Of a stretch of 64,000 nt of DNA, positions 51,336-62,895 are shown piece by piece. Location: NCBI RefSeq assembly GCF_901933205.1, contig NC_044572.1, positions 61,228,965 to 61,292,964 on the forward strand, given 5' to 3'. This DNA comes from Camarhynchus parvulus (Eukaryota; Chordata; Aves; Passeriformes; Thraupidae). The position numbers were made by a program, and so were the translations under genes. Numbering within the stretch: the first letter of the stretch is position 1; each line of letters opens with the position of its first letter. The notes under the pieces are model-generated. The model was not told the origin of the DNA, made no database searches, and worked only from the letters and a program-made list of their open reading frames with translations.

Positions 51336-52652
51336 CAGTACAAGGTAAAAGGATTCCTCTGTTCCTTTGTATCTGTAGCCAGCTTTGCTAAATTCCCTTC
51401 ACTGGGCTTCTTGTGCTAACCCACTTCAGAGTTGCCATCTCCTTCCTTCTTGTGCTCTTGTGCCTGGCTTTCTCCATCTGTCCTTCCCTCCTTCCAGCTG
51501 TTTTCCGGATCAGCTGTTTCCACCACCGCACAAAGCCCAGATGGCTGAGCGCTGAGCACGGAGAGACGCGCAGTTCCTGTGCCTGGAGCTGGGTGATATC
51601 CCGTCCTGCTCCTCTAGAGGCAGAAATAGGTGGAGTCCAGTCACACAGAAGAAATGTGAAGGGGAGAAGAATGCTTATGGTCTTCAGCAATATTATGTGC
51701 TGAGCCCTGAGTATCCACATGGATTGTGTGTGGCTTTCCCCCTGGAACTCTGGCTGCTGATGGCTCTTGGGCAGTTTCACAAACACAGTGAAAGGCATTT
51801 CCTTGATTCAAAAAAAAACTACCATGTCTAAACTTGAAGTCACCCTCCCAGAGGTACTAGATTTCCACTGTGAATAAAAGCTTTGATATTATCTGTACTC
51901 TGTGTGTCATAAATCACTTTTATTCTGTTCCCAAAAGCAGATCAATGTTTTTAGCCAAGGCTCGACAAGCAGCCTGCTTGTGGCAGACACAGCCCATGGA
52001 AAGTTCCATCCAGAGAGTTTCAGGCTGGCAAATTTTAAACTGGAAAGAGCAACTTATAATGGAAAATGTTAAGAACTCTCATGCATGGCTATCCAGTTCT
52101 TCCAAACCTCTTACTTTTTCCACTTGAAGTACATGTGTGCATGTGTGTATTTTCACATGCATTCAAAGCGGCACCACTTAAATGATACTAAGAGAATGTT
52201 GTTTCTGTGAATCTCCTTCCCCGCTGAACAGCCTTTGGCTGGCTTTTCCAGCACAGCATAAGCAGGCCATTTCAGCATGGCACAATACCATTTTAAGCCA
52301 CTGTTACAGTTTCAGCTACCACAGTTGGCAATTACTTGAAGAAAAGAAAACGACCGGCCTATTCAAGAGTGTGTAACCAAGCCCGCAAGGACCCTTTGGG
52401 ATATTCCAGGTTGCGAGCGTGCCAGCAGCTGTGAGCTGAGCAGAGAGCTCGCAGTGCTGGCCGAGCTCTCCTTGCAACACAACACGGCATTGTCCGGGGC
52501 AGGCGTAAGGACACTCCTCCTGCAGATAAGATGAGCTTGGCACAAGTACCTTTTTAATGGCCATATTTCACTTGCAAGACAAACATATCACTCAAGCTTA
52601 CAACTCATTTTTCCTTTTTTTCTCCCCCGTGAAGGGTCTCGGTGTAAATAAA
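51336..52652. other. Distal upstream region of MBOAT1
   Basis: Mostly AT-rich, with two moderately GC-rich patches near 51520-51610 and 52376-52550 that contain CpGs unlike the surrounding DNA. They could be distal regulatory elements of MBOAT1, but no specific site was identified. Confidence 0.4.
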
Positions 52653-52657
52653 TAAGT

Positions 52658-53269
52658 TGTGAAAAACGCCAATCACTTGTTTTTAAAATTTTAAAAGTTT
52701 AATAGTAATAAAATGGTTATAAAATAGTAATACAATTAGAGTAATAATAATTTGGACAATTTGAATCAGGACAATATGAGACAATAGAGACAAAGAGTTA
52801 CGGACGTCTGGGTACCTTTTTCTGGGCAGCATAAGCCCAAAAAAGGACCCCCGTTAACAGAGGATTAACCCTTAAAAGCAATAGCCTGTTGCAAATTCAT
52901 ACACCTCATACATGATGCATAAGTTCCGTTCAAATACAGGATTCTGTGTGGTCATCATCAACTTCTTCCTCTTAATCCTAACAGCGCTTTCGAGGCGGGA
53001 AGAAGTTCGTTTCTTCTGATAAGAGGGCAATACATTCTTTTTCTCTGCAAGATTTAGGTGTCCTGTGGCTGCTATCTCGCTGCAAGTCCTTTCTTTAAAA
53101 AAAGTATCCTACACAGCATAGTTTCTATTTTAACATTTTTTATAACCTAAAACTATATTTAACACACTACTTAAGAGAATTAATACAGCATTACTTTCTA
53201 ACACAACACGTATAATATTCATTTTAATATTTCCGAAAAGCCAATCATAAAATACATGCATTTTTCACA
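52658..53269 (-). mobile_element. Solo LTR of an endogenous retrovirus, TguLTR5-like
   Basis: A 612-bp element begins TGTGAAAAACG and ends GCATTTTTCACA, so the termini are inverted (TGTGAAAAA/TTTTTCACA). It is flanked by a perfect 5-bp direct repeat TAAGT at 52653-52657 and 53270-53274. Five-base duplications are typical of ERVL-class insertions. The interior closely matches the songbird TguLTR5-type LTRs as I remember them; I could not align it. No internal retroviral genes are present, so this is a solo LTR left by recombination. The minus-strand assignment rests on a TATAAAAAAT motif read at 53144-53135 and my memory of the family's orientation, so it is less sure than the boundaries. It ends 383 bp before the MBOAT1 ATG. 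Confidence 0.85.
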
Positions 53270-53498
53270 TAAGTAAATAAATACTTCTTCCTGGACTGTT
53301 TTGGCTGTGACACCTCAGCTCTCCCCTGCGTGGGGGCAGCTGCGAGCTCCGCCGGTGCCGGACAAGTGTGTGCTTTCGGCAGGAGCCTGGGGCCGGGACA
53401 CTCCGTGCGCGCCCGGCCGCACCGCGCCCGCGGGCGGCGGCAGGCGGCAGATGCGGCCCCGGGCACGGCGAGGGCTCCCCGCTCCCCGCCCCGGAGCC

Positions 53499-53525
53499 CG
53501 CCCCGCCCCGCCCCGCCCCGCCCCG
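53499..53525 (+). repeat. Tandem CCCCG array (GC boxes)
   Basis: About five back-to-back CCCCG pentamers form overlapping CCCCGCCCC Sp1/KLF sites in the MBOAT1 promoter. The array may vary in copy number. Confidence 0.7.
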
Positions 53526-53651
53526 GCCGTCGGCGGCGGCCCCGCCCGCGGAGGGCGCCGTGCGGGCGCGGAGCGGCGGCGGCGGCGGCGGGAGCGGGAG
53601 GTGCGCGCAGGTGGCGGCGGGGCCGTGCGGCGGCCCGAGGGGGGATGCGGC

Positions 53652-53741
53652 ATGGCCGAGCCGCCCGGAGCCCCGCACCGCACCACCGGCTCCACCCTGC
53701 TGCACCCGCTGAGCGCGCTGCTGGGCATCCCGCTGGACCAG
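53652..53741 (+). CDS. MBOAT1: MBOAT1 first coding exon (partial gene)
   Basis: MBOAT1 is a multi-pass endoplasmic-reticulum membrane-bound O-acyltransferase. It re-acylates lysophosphatidylethanolamine and lysophosphatidylserine, favouring oleoyl-CoA, in the Lands cycle. The exon encodes 30 residues, MAEPPGAPH followed by RTTGSTLLHPLSALLGIPL and DQ, then a donor CAG|GTGAGA with GT at 53742-53743. The human exon ends RTTGSTYLHPLSELLGIPLDQ, while the paralogue MBOAT2 has TTGSTLLQPLSNAVQLPIDQ, so the LGIPLDQ ending favours MBOAT1. Exon 2 should start with VNFVVCQ; I could not find it in the remaining 10 kb, which fits a long intron 1. The membrane segments and the catalytic Asn and His are therefore outside the window. 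The ATG at 53652 is chosen by homology; an out-of-frame ATG lies 7 bases upstream. Its head-to-head placement with E2F3 supports the identity. Confidence 0.9.
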
Positions 53742-55245
53742 GTGAGAATGCGGGAATGCCGCGGGCCCCGGCGGCATCCTCAGCGCGGATCCCCGGCCGG
53801 CCGGCAGGGAAGGACGGCGGGTCCGTGGCTGTCACGCCGGGTCTGCCCGACGGCCTCGGCAGCAGCGGTAGGAGCGGCTTTGGGCGGGGTCGGGCTGCTG
53901 TCTCCGGGGAAGCGTTTCGTTTTTCCCGGCAATGCTTGGCGCTTCTGCTCTGGCAAGAAGTCGCTGCTGGATGCTGCTGGATGCTGACAGTCACGGTGCT
54001 GGGCTGACTGGGGCAGAGTTCGGAATTCTTCAGGAGCTCGGGTGCGGGTCCAGTCCTGGGAACCTCGTGGGGAGGTGCGGGGTGCCCTGTAGGGAATCCT
54101 TACGTTCTGGCACTGCTTTCTTGGCTACAGGACTGTAGAAGGGAAGCTCAGAAGCTGCTTCCAGCCTAGTCCAAGTGCCTGATGGAATCGCGAAGTGCAT
54201 ATATGGAGATAGGCAGAACACCCAGACACGCAAGTGGTCTTCTGGGAGGGCAAGTTTGCATTAAATCCTTCACAGCATCATAAATTTTTGGCTGTGTGGT
54301 GGTGTTTTCTAATTGTTTATAGTCTCCTAGTTAACTTTATCCCTAACAGGCAGAAGAGCATTGCTCTCCCCTACCCCCTGCCTTTTATTGTCCCTGTGCC
54401 TGCATGCACCTGCTGCCTTCCTGCATTCTTTCAGCGACAAGGAAGTTAGGTCTGGAAGTTTGTGCTGACCAGAAAAAAGACTCCACCAAGCTACTAGGAA
54501 GCTGACCTGTGCTCTAAGAAACCAGGGCAGCAGAGGTGTGCTTGGTAAAATATCAACAGAAGATTGAGATTTATTTGCTTTCTTCTGTTTGCAGAGTGAA
54601 TGGTGCTATGTGTCATTTTTTACTACTATTTGTTTTTAAAGCTGAGTAAGGAATATGTCATTTTGTAGATTAAACTCCTTCATCTAACCATGCCAGTTTC
54701 CCCTTTTTTTTGACAGAAAACAGGTTTTGATGCAAGAAGAGAGATATGTTGCTCAACACTAAAACAGTCAAACAATAAAGGCCTATAATTATCTGTGAGC
54801 CATTAGATTAGGAGAAGGCACATGAATAGTGATAGCTTCTATTTCGAGGTATTCCATGCCATGATTGATGAATACAGGAGCACCAAAGAAGCCAGGAATA
54901 GCAAACATTTACTGTTCCAGCTTGTTTGTGGTGCCACAGTGTTCGTACAGAGTTAGGCTGACTCAGTTCCTGAACAATGAAGTCTTGACAGACTGCAGTT
55001 TTTCTTTCTAAGCTTTCAAAATCTTGCCCTTCCATTCAGCTGAGGTGATACAAAGATGGTGTTGTCTGTGGAGAAGATTCTTCTCATGCTCCTCTGGGTC
55101 TGAGGACGCTTCACTGCGTCTGATTATGCGCTGTGTTTGTCCCTGGGCTCTGGTCTCATGAGCGCTGGTGCTGGGCACTTCTGTGTTTGCTGGTTTGTGT
55201 CTCAAGCCCCCAGCAGAAAGCAGGGCCATGTGCTCTGGGCTCAGC

Positions 55246-55358
55246 AGTGTGCCTGGGCTGTGTGAGGGTGCCTGGGCTGTGTCAGTGTGGGTGCAGGTGT
55301 GAGTGTGCCGGGGCTGTGACAGTGTGCCTGGGCTGTGTGAGTCTGAATGCAGGTGTGG
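55246..55358 (+). repeat. GT/G-rich minisatellite, about 20-bp unit
   Basis: Four imperfect units built on AGTGTGCCTGGGCTGTGTGA lie in tandem, with an intervening GTGTGGGTGCAGGTG variant. It sits in MBOAT1 intron 1, about 1.5 kb after exon 1. The complementary frame yields a histidine/threonine-rich peptide that is only the repeat translated. Confidence 0.75.
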
Positions 55359-58300
55359 CTGCTGTCCCTGCCATGACCCTGCTGGCTCAAGTGGCACAGG
55401 GCAGTGATGGGCCAGGAGGAACCCCCCTTTTCTGGGGTTCATCAAGGAACTGCAGCATAGCTGCAATGAAATAGAACTTTCCTCACCTGAAAATCACCCT
55501 ATTTAATTGTCCCTGTGAGATTATGCCATCAATACTTTTTAAAAATTTCCCCTGCTCCTCCTGCCCCACTGCAGTATGCTGGACCACGCCAAGCATCAGG
55601 AACTTCTGCTGTCCTGGAACAGGATTGTGGAAGCACTGTGCCACCACTATTCCCACATGAGTCTCAACTCTGACCTGCAGTGCTAAGGCCCTCAGAAGCA
55701 AAATATAATCTTTTTTACATGACTCTTCTGCCAGGTGGATTGCTTCCCTTCCTCATAAGAATAGAGAGTGTATTGCTGAGGCAGGGAGAAGTTCAGTCAC
55801 TTATTCCTCTGCACAGAAAGCAGCTCTGTATATGAAAGACAGCTTTGCCAGATCTGAATCCCATGTGGAGCAGGGGCTGGTTTTACAGGAGCCCCTTAGT
55901 GCAGCGCTGATGGGCTCTCTGTGCCTTCTGCTCAGTGCCCAAGCACGGGAGGTATCTCTGCTTTGCCGCTGTGCCTGCATCATTGTGCTTAGCCTGTTGG
56001 ATGGTGTCAACCCCAATCTCCCTCTGCTCCATGCAGCTGCCATTTCCCCATGGCTGGCCCTGAACCTTCAAAAATGCCAGGATGTGCCTGAAAAGCAAGA
56101 GGTGAAGGTGGAGTTTAGACCCTCCAGGTCACTGTGATATGTGAAAGCCATATGTCTCTGTGTTAAATGAACACTTGTCCCTTCTTTCATAGAGATGGCT
56201 TTCCATGAGAACTGTGCTATGAGAGAGATTTCACTCTGTGTAAAAGTCCAGAAAAAAGTTGAGCTGAAGGTCTGAGAAATGAAGGTTGTAATCGTTATCC
56301 TTTCATGGCTGGGGCAGAAAAACGGTGGTAATGGTATTTGGAAAATGTTTTGTCATCTCAGAAGCAGCTGTTGTGTCACTCAATATGGGAAGTATGGATG
56401 ACTGTGAAAATGTCGTTTTCCACACTGGTGGTTTTCTGAAGCAAAAAATTGTGACTTGGTTTTAAAAACAGCCCAGAATTACAGAGGATGGAGCTCCTCT
56501 CTGCACTGTGTACCTGGCAGAGCACTCACATTGTGTTTAGGAGACAGTGCACTGCACAAGGACATAAAGGTGTTTTCTGCTTTAGATGCTGAAACAATCC
56601 TGATGTGTCAGCATGTATTTGCACGTCTCTTCAATGGATGATTGATCTTTGAATTTAGCATTGAAATATTATTTTTAAAGGAGTGCTATATGTGGTAACA
56701 AGATTAATGATCTTGAGAGAGGATGAAAAGACTCTCTGTGTTCAATTAATTCTCATATCTCAGGAAAGCAGACTTTGAAGTTTAGCTGACTTATGTTCTA
56801 AAAATACCTGTCTAGGTCAATGATATACCTTCAGCAACATTTGCAAAAGAATTTTGGGGTGGTTTTTTTTTTTTCCCCCATATCATGTATTCCCCAAATT
56901 GTTGATGCTGGAATATCATCCCTCCCATTTGCTTATACAATGGCTTTTGGAAAATATACACTTTTTTGTTATACATGCCCAAAATCACCAATTTCAGGAT
57001 ATAGTCCTCTACCATAAACCAGTGAGATATGGGAAGGTAAACATTAAACTTTTAACACTGTAATTTATGTAAACAAAGTGTGTGCATGTAAAAATACTGT
57101 GAAGAAATAAATATACTATTTCAAGTTATATCAAAAGTAAATTTAATGGCATTGTTTATTCATATGTAGTTTTACCACGCCTTCCTAAGCTCTAGCGTCT
57201 TTAGAAGTAGTTCAGGCTCAGAGGGTTAAGACACATGATTAAAAAGTTTCACTTCCCAAGGTTATTTTGTAGTACCCTTCATATGCCAGGTTACTATTGC
57301 TTTAGAAGTAGCAACCCTAGTGCAAATGGTCAACTGCTGTACAACAATCCTTACATTTTAACAGGCCTTGTTACCCTGACCTGTTGTCAGACAGTACCAA
57401 GGCTGTTAACTTTGAGAGAAATAAGTTCAGAGGAAATTCCCTCAAAAAACTGTATGAGCATCTTCTCATATTTATATCTGAGGGCTTTTAATTTTGGTGT
57501 TTTCATTGATGAGGCCAACCAAGTTTCCCCAAAGAGGAAAAAAAAAGTTCACTTGAACTTAATTTTGGCTTTGTCTGCTAGTAGGAATGAAAAATTTTTA
57601 ATTCTTTTGTTGTAGGTCATTTACATATTTATATTTTGGCAGCAGTTTAAATAAAAAAAAATAGCTGTGGAGGGATTCTGGGACATGCCTCTGAATCTTG
57701 GGATAGTTAGAGTATTAAAAATGTCTTTCCACCATTCCTTAAGTTTGAAAAACTCTCTGCACAAAGCATGCTAGTAAACTGGTTTAAAAAGGAGAAAGAA
57801 GAAAAAAGTATATGTATCTTTTTTAACTTTTACAAAAATCAGGGATGGTTTTGTTAACTTTTTTCTTAACTTTTTTTTTTGTTGTTTTTTGTTTTTTCTG
57901 TCTGGCTTTAGTTTTACTTCTCTGCTTTCTGATTTAACTAGTCAGAAGATCTGTTAGTCCCAAGCCTCTTTGCATGACTTTTCTTATCCAGTTTTTGGGC
58001 AGTGTAAAGTCAAGTAAAAAACGAACTTTCTAGGAACTTAACAGACTTTAGTCAGTGAACTTTGAGGATCTTTTAATGGTTGTCAATAGAGACATTAGAA
58101 AATGTAATGCTCAGGAAAGAAATGTAATTTGTTACAGACCAAAGTGAGATAACTGAAGATGGAAATTCATTAAAGATTTAAGTGGGGTTAGCATCAGGTT
58201 TTTAACTGAAGAAAGCTGCTGTGAAGCTCTGGAAAAAACTGTCATGGTTGGTATGAACTATGCTGCATTGCAATTTCCTAATGTCATCATTTTACAATTG

Positions 58301-61300
58301 AAAATTCTACATTTCCATTTTGAACTGCAGCAGTATTTGTTACATTAAATCACTCTCTGCCTAACATACTCAACTACAAAAAAAAAAAATAAAACCATGT
58401 AAATCTTAGTTATTTGAGAAGCAAAAAGAAAAAATGAAATTTGAATTCAAGACATTTATAGAAAAATATTACTTACATTGCCAAAACCAACTTTAATTTT
58501 GAGCCTTTCTGACTTTTGAATACTTAGGTTTTGTAAAACTGTTTTCCTTGAAAGAAACCATTAGCTTCTTATTGTAATGCCATGAAGGAGAAGGCATGAT
58601 GCAAAGAACAGAGGAAGAATCTTGCTGACCCTCATTTGGGTCCCCAGTTAAACAGGTGCTTGTGAACAGGGCAGTTCATAGTGCATTTGCAGTAAATCCA
58701 GTCTCTTGTTTCAGTCACTTGTGCAAGGTCCAGGAGTCTGTATCCTCCTGGGACAGTCCTGGGACAGAGGTGTGATACTTTCTTCCAAAGTTTAAGGCCA
58801 TCTCCAAAGCATTTTTTTTTCTGTTCAGGTCAACTATCACTAACAATTTCAATAAATACATGTTCTCCTCTGCTTTGGAAACGTGTGCTGCCTTTTCCAA
58901 CATGTTCTCGCTGTGTTTGGCGCTGCAGTCTTGAACCTTATGGCTGATGTCTTGATACTATGAGTGAAAATATTTCCACATCCCTCATGCCTTGAAAACA
59001 AAGCCTGTCCTATTAAGTTTTTTAATTTGGCAAGGGACAAAAGTGCAACTGGAATCAGCTGCTTACAATTTTCCCCTTTTTAAGCACTTTCCTTCTCATC
59101 TGTGTTAAACAAGATCTGGAAAAATAAACGTTGAAGGGCTGCATGAAGCTCCCTGAAACCTTCCCTTCGCATTAATCACACCAGCGCTGATTTAGTGGTG
59201 CTCTGCAGCTGTTTTGAGAAAATCTCAAGTAGTGATGAAGACTCTTGGGCTCCAGCCTAGGGGTCTAGGCACTGAGCACAGAGCTGGCTCTGTGTGTTTG
59301 GGGGAGCCCCTGGTGCTTAGGGATTGGCTGTGCATTTGTCAGCCTGGCACGGTGTTTAATCCTCTGGCTGCTCCTTGGCTGCTGTCACAGTTCCCAAGGA
59401 CGGGCAGTGCTGGAGGCAGGCTTGCCAAACTGCAAAGTGCTGCTGCTAGTCCCTGGGCAGGGCAGGCTGCAGCACTGGGCTTGGCATTGCTGCAGGAATC
59501 CAATCTTTTGTACTTGTCCAAAATCAAAGAACAGGTAACATGATTTTTAAAACGTGTCAATGGGCCATATTTTACTTTGGAGTGAAAAAAAAATCCTTCT
59601 TTATGTTACTTAGTAGTTACAGATAACCTTGAGGGTACCAAACCTTATCTCCTGGATGCTTGGATAGTCTAGTGAGGGTCATTAAGGAGATCTTCCAGAA
59701 ACTCAGGCCTGCTCTTAAAAGTACAGCCTGATGCAAAAATCTCTACAGTTAGTTCACTAATAGTGGTGAGAGTGTTTATGTTAATATACAGCTTGGATCA
59801 GGTGTGTGCTTTGGGAAGGAATCCCTTGACTGTCCCCACTGGGCAGACTTTGGACATAAAGTGTCCCTGGAGCACCCACACAGGGTTCTTTTTTGAGAAT
59901 GTGAAGCCGGAGGGTGCTGCCCAGGGACCTGCAGTGCCTCAGCTGCTGAGGGGCACACAGCTCTTGAGTCCAGCTCCTCTGACCTCAGACCCTGCAGACA
60001 ATGAGTCACATGGATGAGGCACCTTGTCCTCAGCTGCTTTGCTCTTCAGAGCCGTTTTTGCTCCACCTCAGCACGTGCAGAGATGGACAAGGTGGAATTC
60101 TCTGACCTTCATCTGGTGGTTCCTTCAGTGAGGAACACTGGTCAGGCTTGTTTGGTCACTGCTGAATGGGTGGAATCCAGCCCATCCTGCACAGGGCTCG
60201 GCCAGGGCAGCCTCTGCCAACAGAGAGAGCGGCCCCTGGAGTAAAACAGCCAAGGGAAAGCCTTTGGGTGGTCCTTTTCCAAGATTGCATCACTCTCCCT
60301 TCTTATGACCTTGATTGGGAATAGTTATCTTCACCAGTCCTTTTTTTCCCCCTGGCTTAAAGCATTTTAAACAGCTTTTGCAAAATCACAGGTGAGCACA
60401 GATGCACAGCCAAAAGCACACATTCTGACATAAATGGTTTTATTTGAAGTTTTTTGGATGGGGTCTACTTACAGTATGTTGCACCCTTAATGGAGTTGGG
60501 CGGAAATATTTTTTCTCTTATGTTTTTGGCTTCCCTCATGATAAGAAAATTCCAGGCTTTAAAAAACCAATTTTAATAGTGTGAGGAGAAAAACCCTTGT
60601 AAATATATTTTTAAATAAAATATGTTGAATCGTTTACAAATTTCCAAAGAATTTGTTCTCAATCATTCCTCTAAATGTTAGTCAAATACCCAAATAGAAG
60701 ACAATTTTTAAAACCAAAATCCAAAGTATTAACTAGACAGTTTTCCAGCCAGGAATTATTTTTATTTTTTTCTTCCACAGGAAATGGTACTCATTGTCCT
60801 GAAAATTTGTATAAAGTTAATCAATCAGTCTGTAGCATGAGCGTTGCCATGCCATCTGGTCTGAGGCAAAACAAATACTAAACTTAAGACCAATTCTTCA
60901 TTTCTCTCTTTCTGGTTGCTTTCTCCTTGTAAGATTTGATGCTTACCTGGTGACAGACTGGCTGGATAATGGGAGTTTTGCCTGTGCCCTCATGTCACAC
61001 CCTGCAGTGTAGTGGGTGGGAAGCTGTCTCAAAGCATGTGAGCTGCCTGCCTAGATGATTTAAGCAAAAAGCAAATAGACCTGAGTGTATCTGGCTGCTA
61101 AATCCCAGACAAAGACCTGGCAACCCTATGGAATAGCAAGTTTTAAATTTTTGATCAGTGAGAGATTATGTTCTGGTCTTCAACTTCAGCGAGTGTGTCA
61201 GGTTGGGGACATCTGGGATGGAAAAGGGAGGCAAGAAAATACTCTTAAATAATTTATTTGGATTACATGCAGAATACTAGAAAAACTAAATAAGACTTTC

Positions 61301-62759
61301 AGGCCAAGAAACAGACTTCTAATGCTGACTGTCATGAACTGGGTGAGTGTTTGCTGCTTCCATAGGCCCTGGTCTTGTGACAAAGCTCTAATTGGACTTC
61401 AGCAATTTCTTCATTTGTGGTTTCTTGTTCAAGTGCGATTTGGCCCTGGTATGCAGATAGGGCAGGAATGGGGAAGGCAAAATGACGAGGCAAACCTAAA
61501 ACAGTTGAGGACCCCCTGCTTTCAATATTTCTTGAATAACTCCTGTGCTTGTTTTCATGCTCATGTATTGGTTCTAAGTAAAACCTTTTATTTTTAAATG
61601 ACCACTGAGTAGAAAAGTTTTAATTTTTAACTCTTACATCTGGCTTAAATGACATTATAAACTGGTGCAAGTAGGTTTCTTTTTTCCTTTTACCAGTGTG
61701 AGGTAGTGTTAAAGAGAGTACAGCAGTGCCTGTTCATCTCATGTGCACACACACAGAGGGCAGGTTCAAATCCCTGACTCCTAGGGTTTGCACTAAGTAT
61801 TTATACCATCAAATTCCAGCTGATGGATCACTAATTTATCTGTTCTAGAGAGAGTTTTATAATTACTCTGTTCAGTCACAAGTGGAGTTTAAGTAGTCTG
61901 ACATTTACACCTCTCATGTGTCAGGGTTTCTTAGGATATTTTGCCAGCTATGCTGTATTGAGGGTGGAAACAAAGTGTAGACAAATGAAGACAGTGACTG
62001 AGAAGTTAAAGTTCATTTTAAAAAAATTAAATTCAGTTTTTGATGGCAGCATTAGGCATCTACAGTGAGTTGTAGGCACTGTTAGGACCCACAGTTGTCT
62101 TTGCCTCAGTGTGTATGTTTGTGCTCATGCTAATTCTCTAGAGGCAAAAAATTGTAGTCTGTAGTTGCCACAGCAACAATAACATTGCACTCAGAGTATG
62201 GGTGGGTTTTCCCTACTTTGTACAAGAATGTTGAAAGTGTAGGCATATTGCTGTGAGACACTGTGAAATATGATAGACTCTTGAGAGAGAAAACACTTGT
62301 TTGGTTTTTGTTCAGAGAATATAATTTTAATTTTGTGTTACCTTTATTGCCACTTCTCTGATAGGGTGTTATTTCCCAATTTGCAAACCTAACATTGCAG
62401 AGAGGAAAATGGGCTCAGCAGTTTGGAAAAAGAAAGTTGCAGAGGTGTTCTGCTGATGCTAATCAGTAAATAAGATGAGGATTAGAAGAAAGAATGCTCA
62501 GGGCATAGTGACATAACTATATTTCTGTTCCATTGTGGTCAGTTTTGTCAATGAAAAGATGACTGTAGCTGTTCTTTGCCATGAACCAGGATGAAAACTG
62601 GAACTAGATAAAAGAGAAAAAAATACAGGGTAAGCTTATTTTCTTAAACCTGCTAAAGCAAAGTGAAGGAATGGAGAGGTTTGCTTTAGAAATGTGACTT
62701 TTGAGAGGGATCATGGTGAAAGTGGTTGTGAGCAGCATGAACGAAATGGATCTAGGCCT

Positions 62760-62895
62760 TAGAGTAATAGAACTTGTTGAAAGATCATTTAGCTTCAACC
62801 CTTGTGTCAGGGAACTTCCACTAGGCCATGCTACTCAGAGCCCCAGGTGGCCTTGGAGACCTCCAGGGACGGGGAGTTCACAACCTTTCTCGTCA
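62760..62895 (-). mobile_element. CR1 fragment in MBOAT1 intron 1
   Basis: A diverged CR1 3' end in minus orientation: GAGTAATAGAACTTGTTG, then AAAGATCATTTAGCTTCAAC, ACTCAGAGCCCCAGGTGGCC and TTGGAGACCTCCAGGGACGG, matching the CR1 segments for the hinge before FFTVR and the 3' UTR. Confidence 0.7.

Larger units (their letters stand above)
53330..53900 (+). promoter_or_regulatory. MBOAT1: CpG island and promoter of MBOAT1
   Basis: A compact GC-rich, CpG-dense island starts about 60 bases after the solo LTR and runs past exon 1 into intron 1. It has no evident TATA box. A tandem CCCCG array at about 53499-53525 supplies several overlapping Sp1/GC boxes about 130-150 bp upstream of the ATG. Transcription probably starts between this array and the ATG. 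Long reading frames on both strands here are composition artefacts. Confidence 0.85.

Noticed and set aside
53245..54007. Frames of up to 249 codons on both strands around the MBOAT1 exon
   Set aside because: They are low-complexity Ala/Pro/Arg/Gly translations of the CpG island. Only the 30-codon MBOAT1 exon is recognisable.
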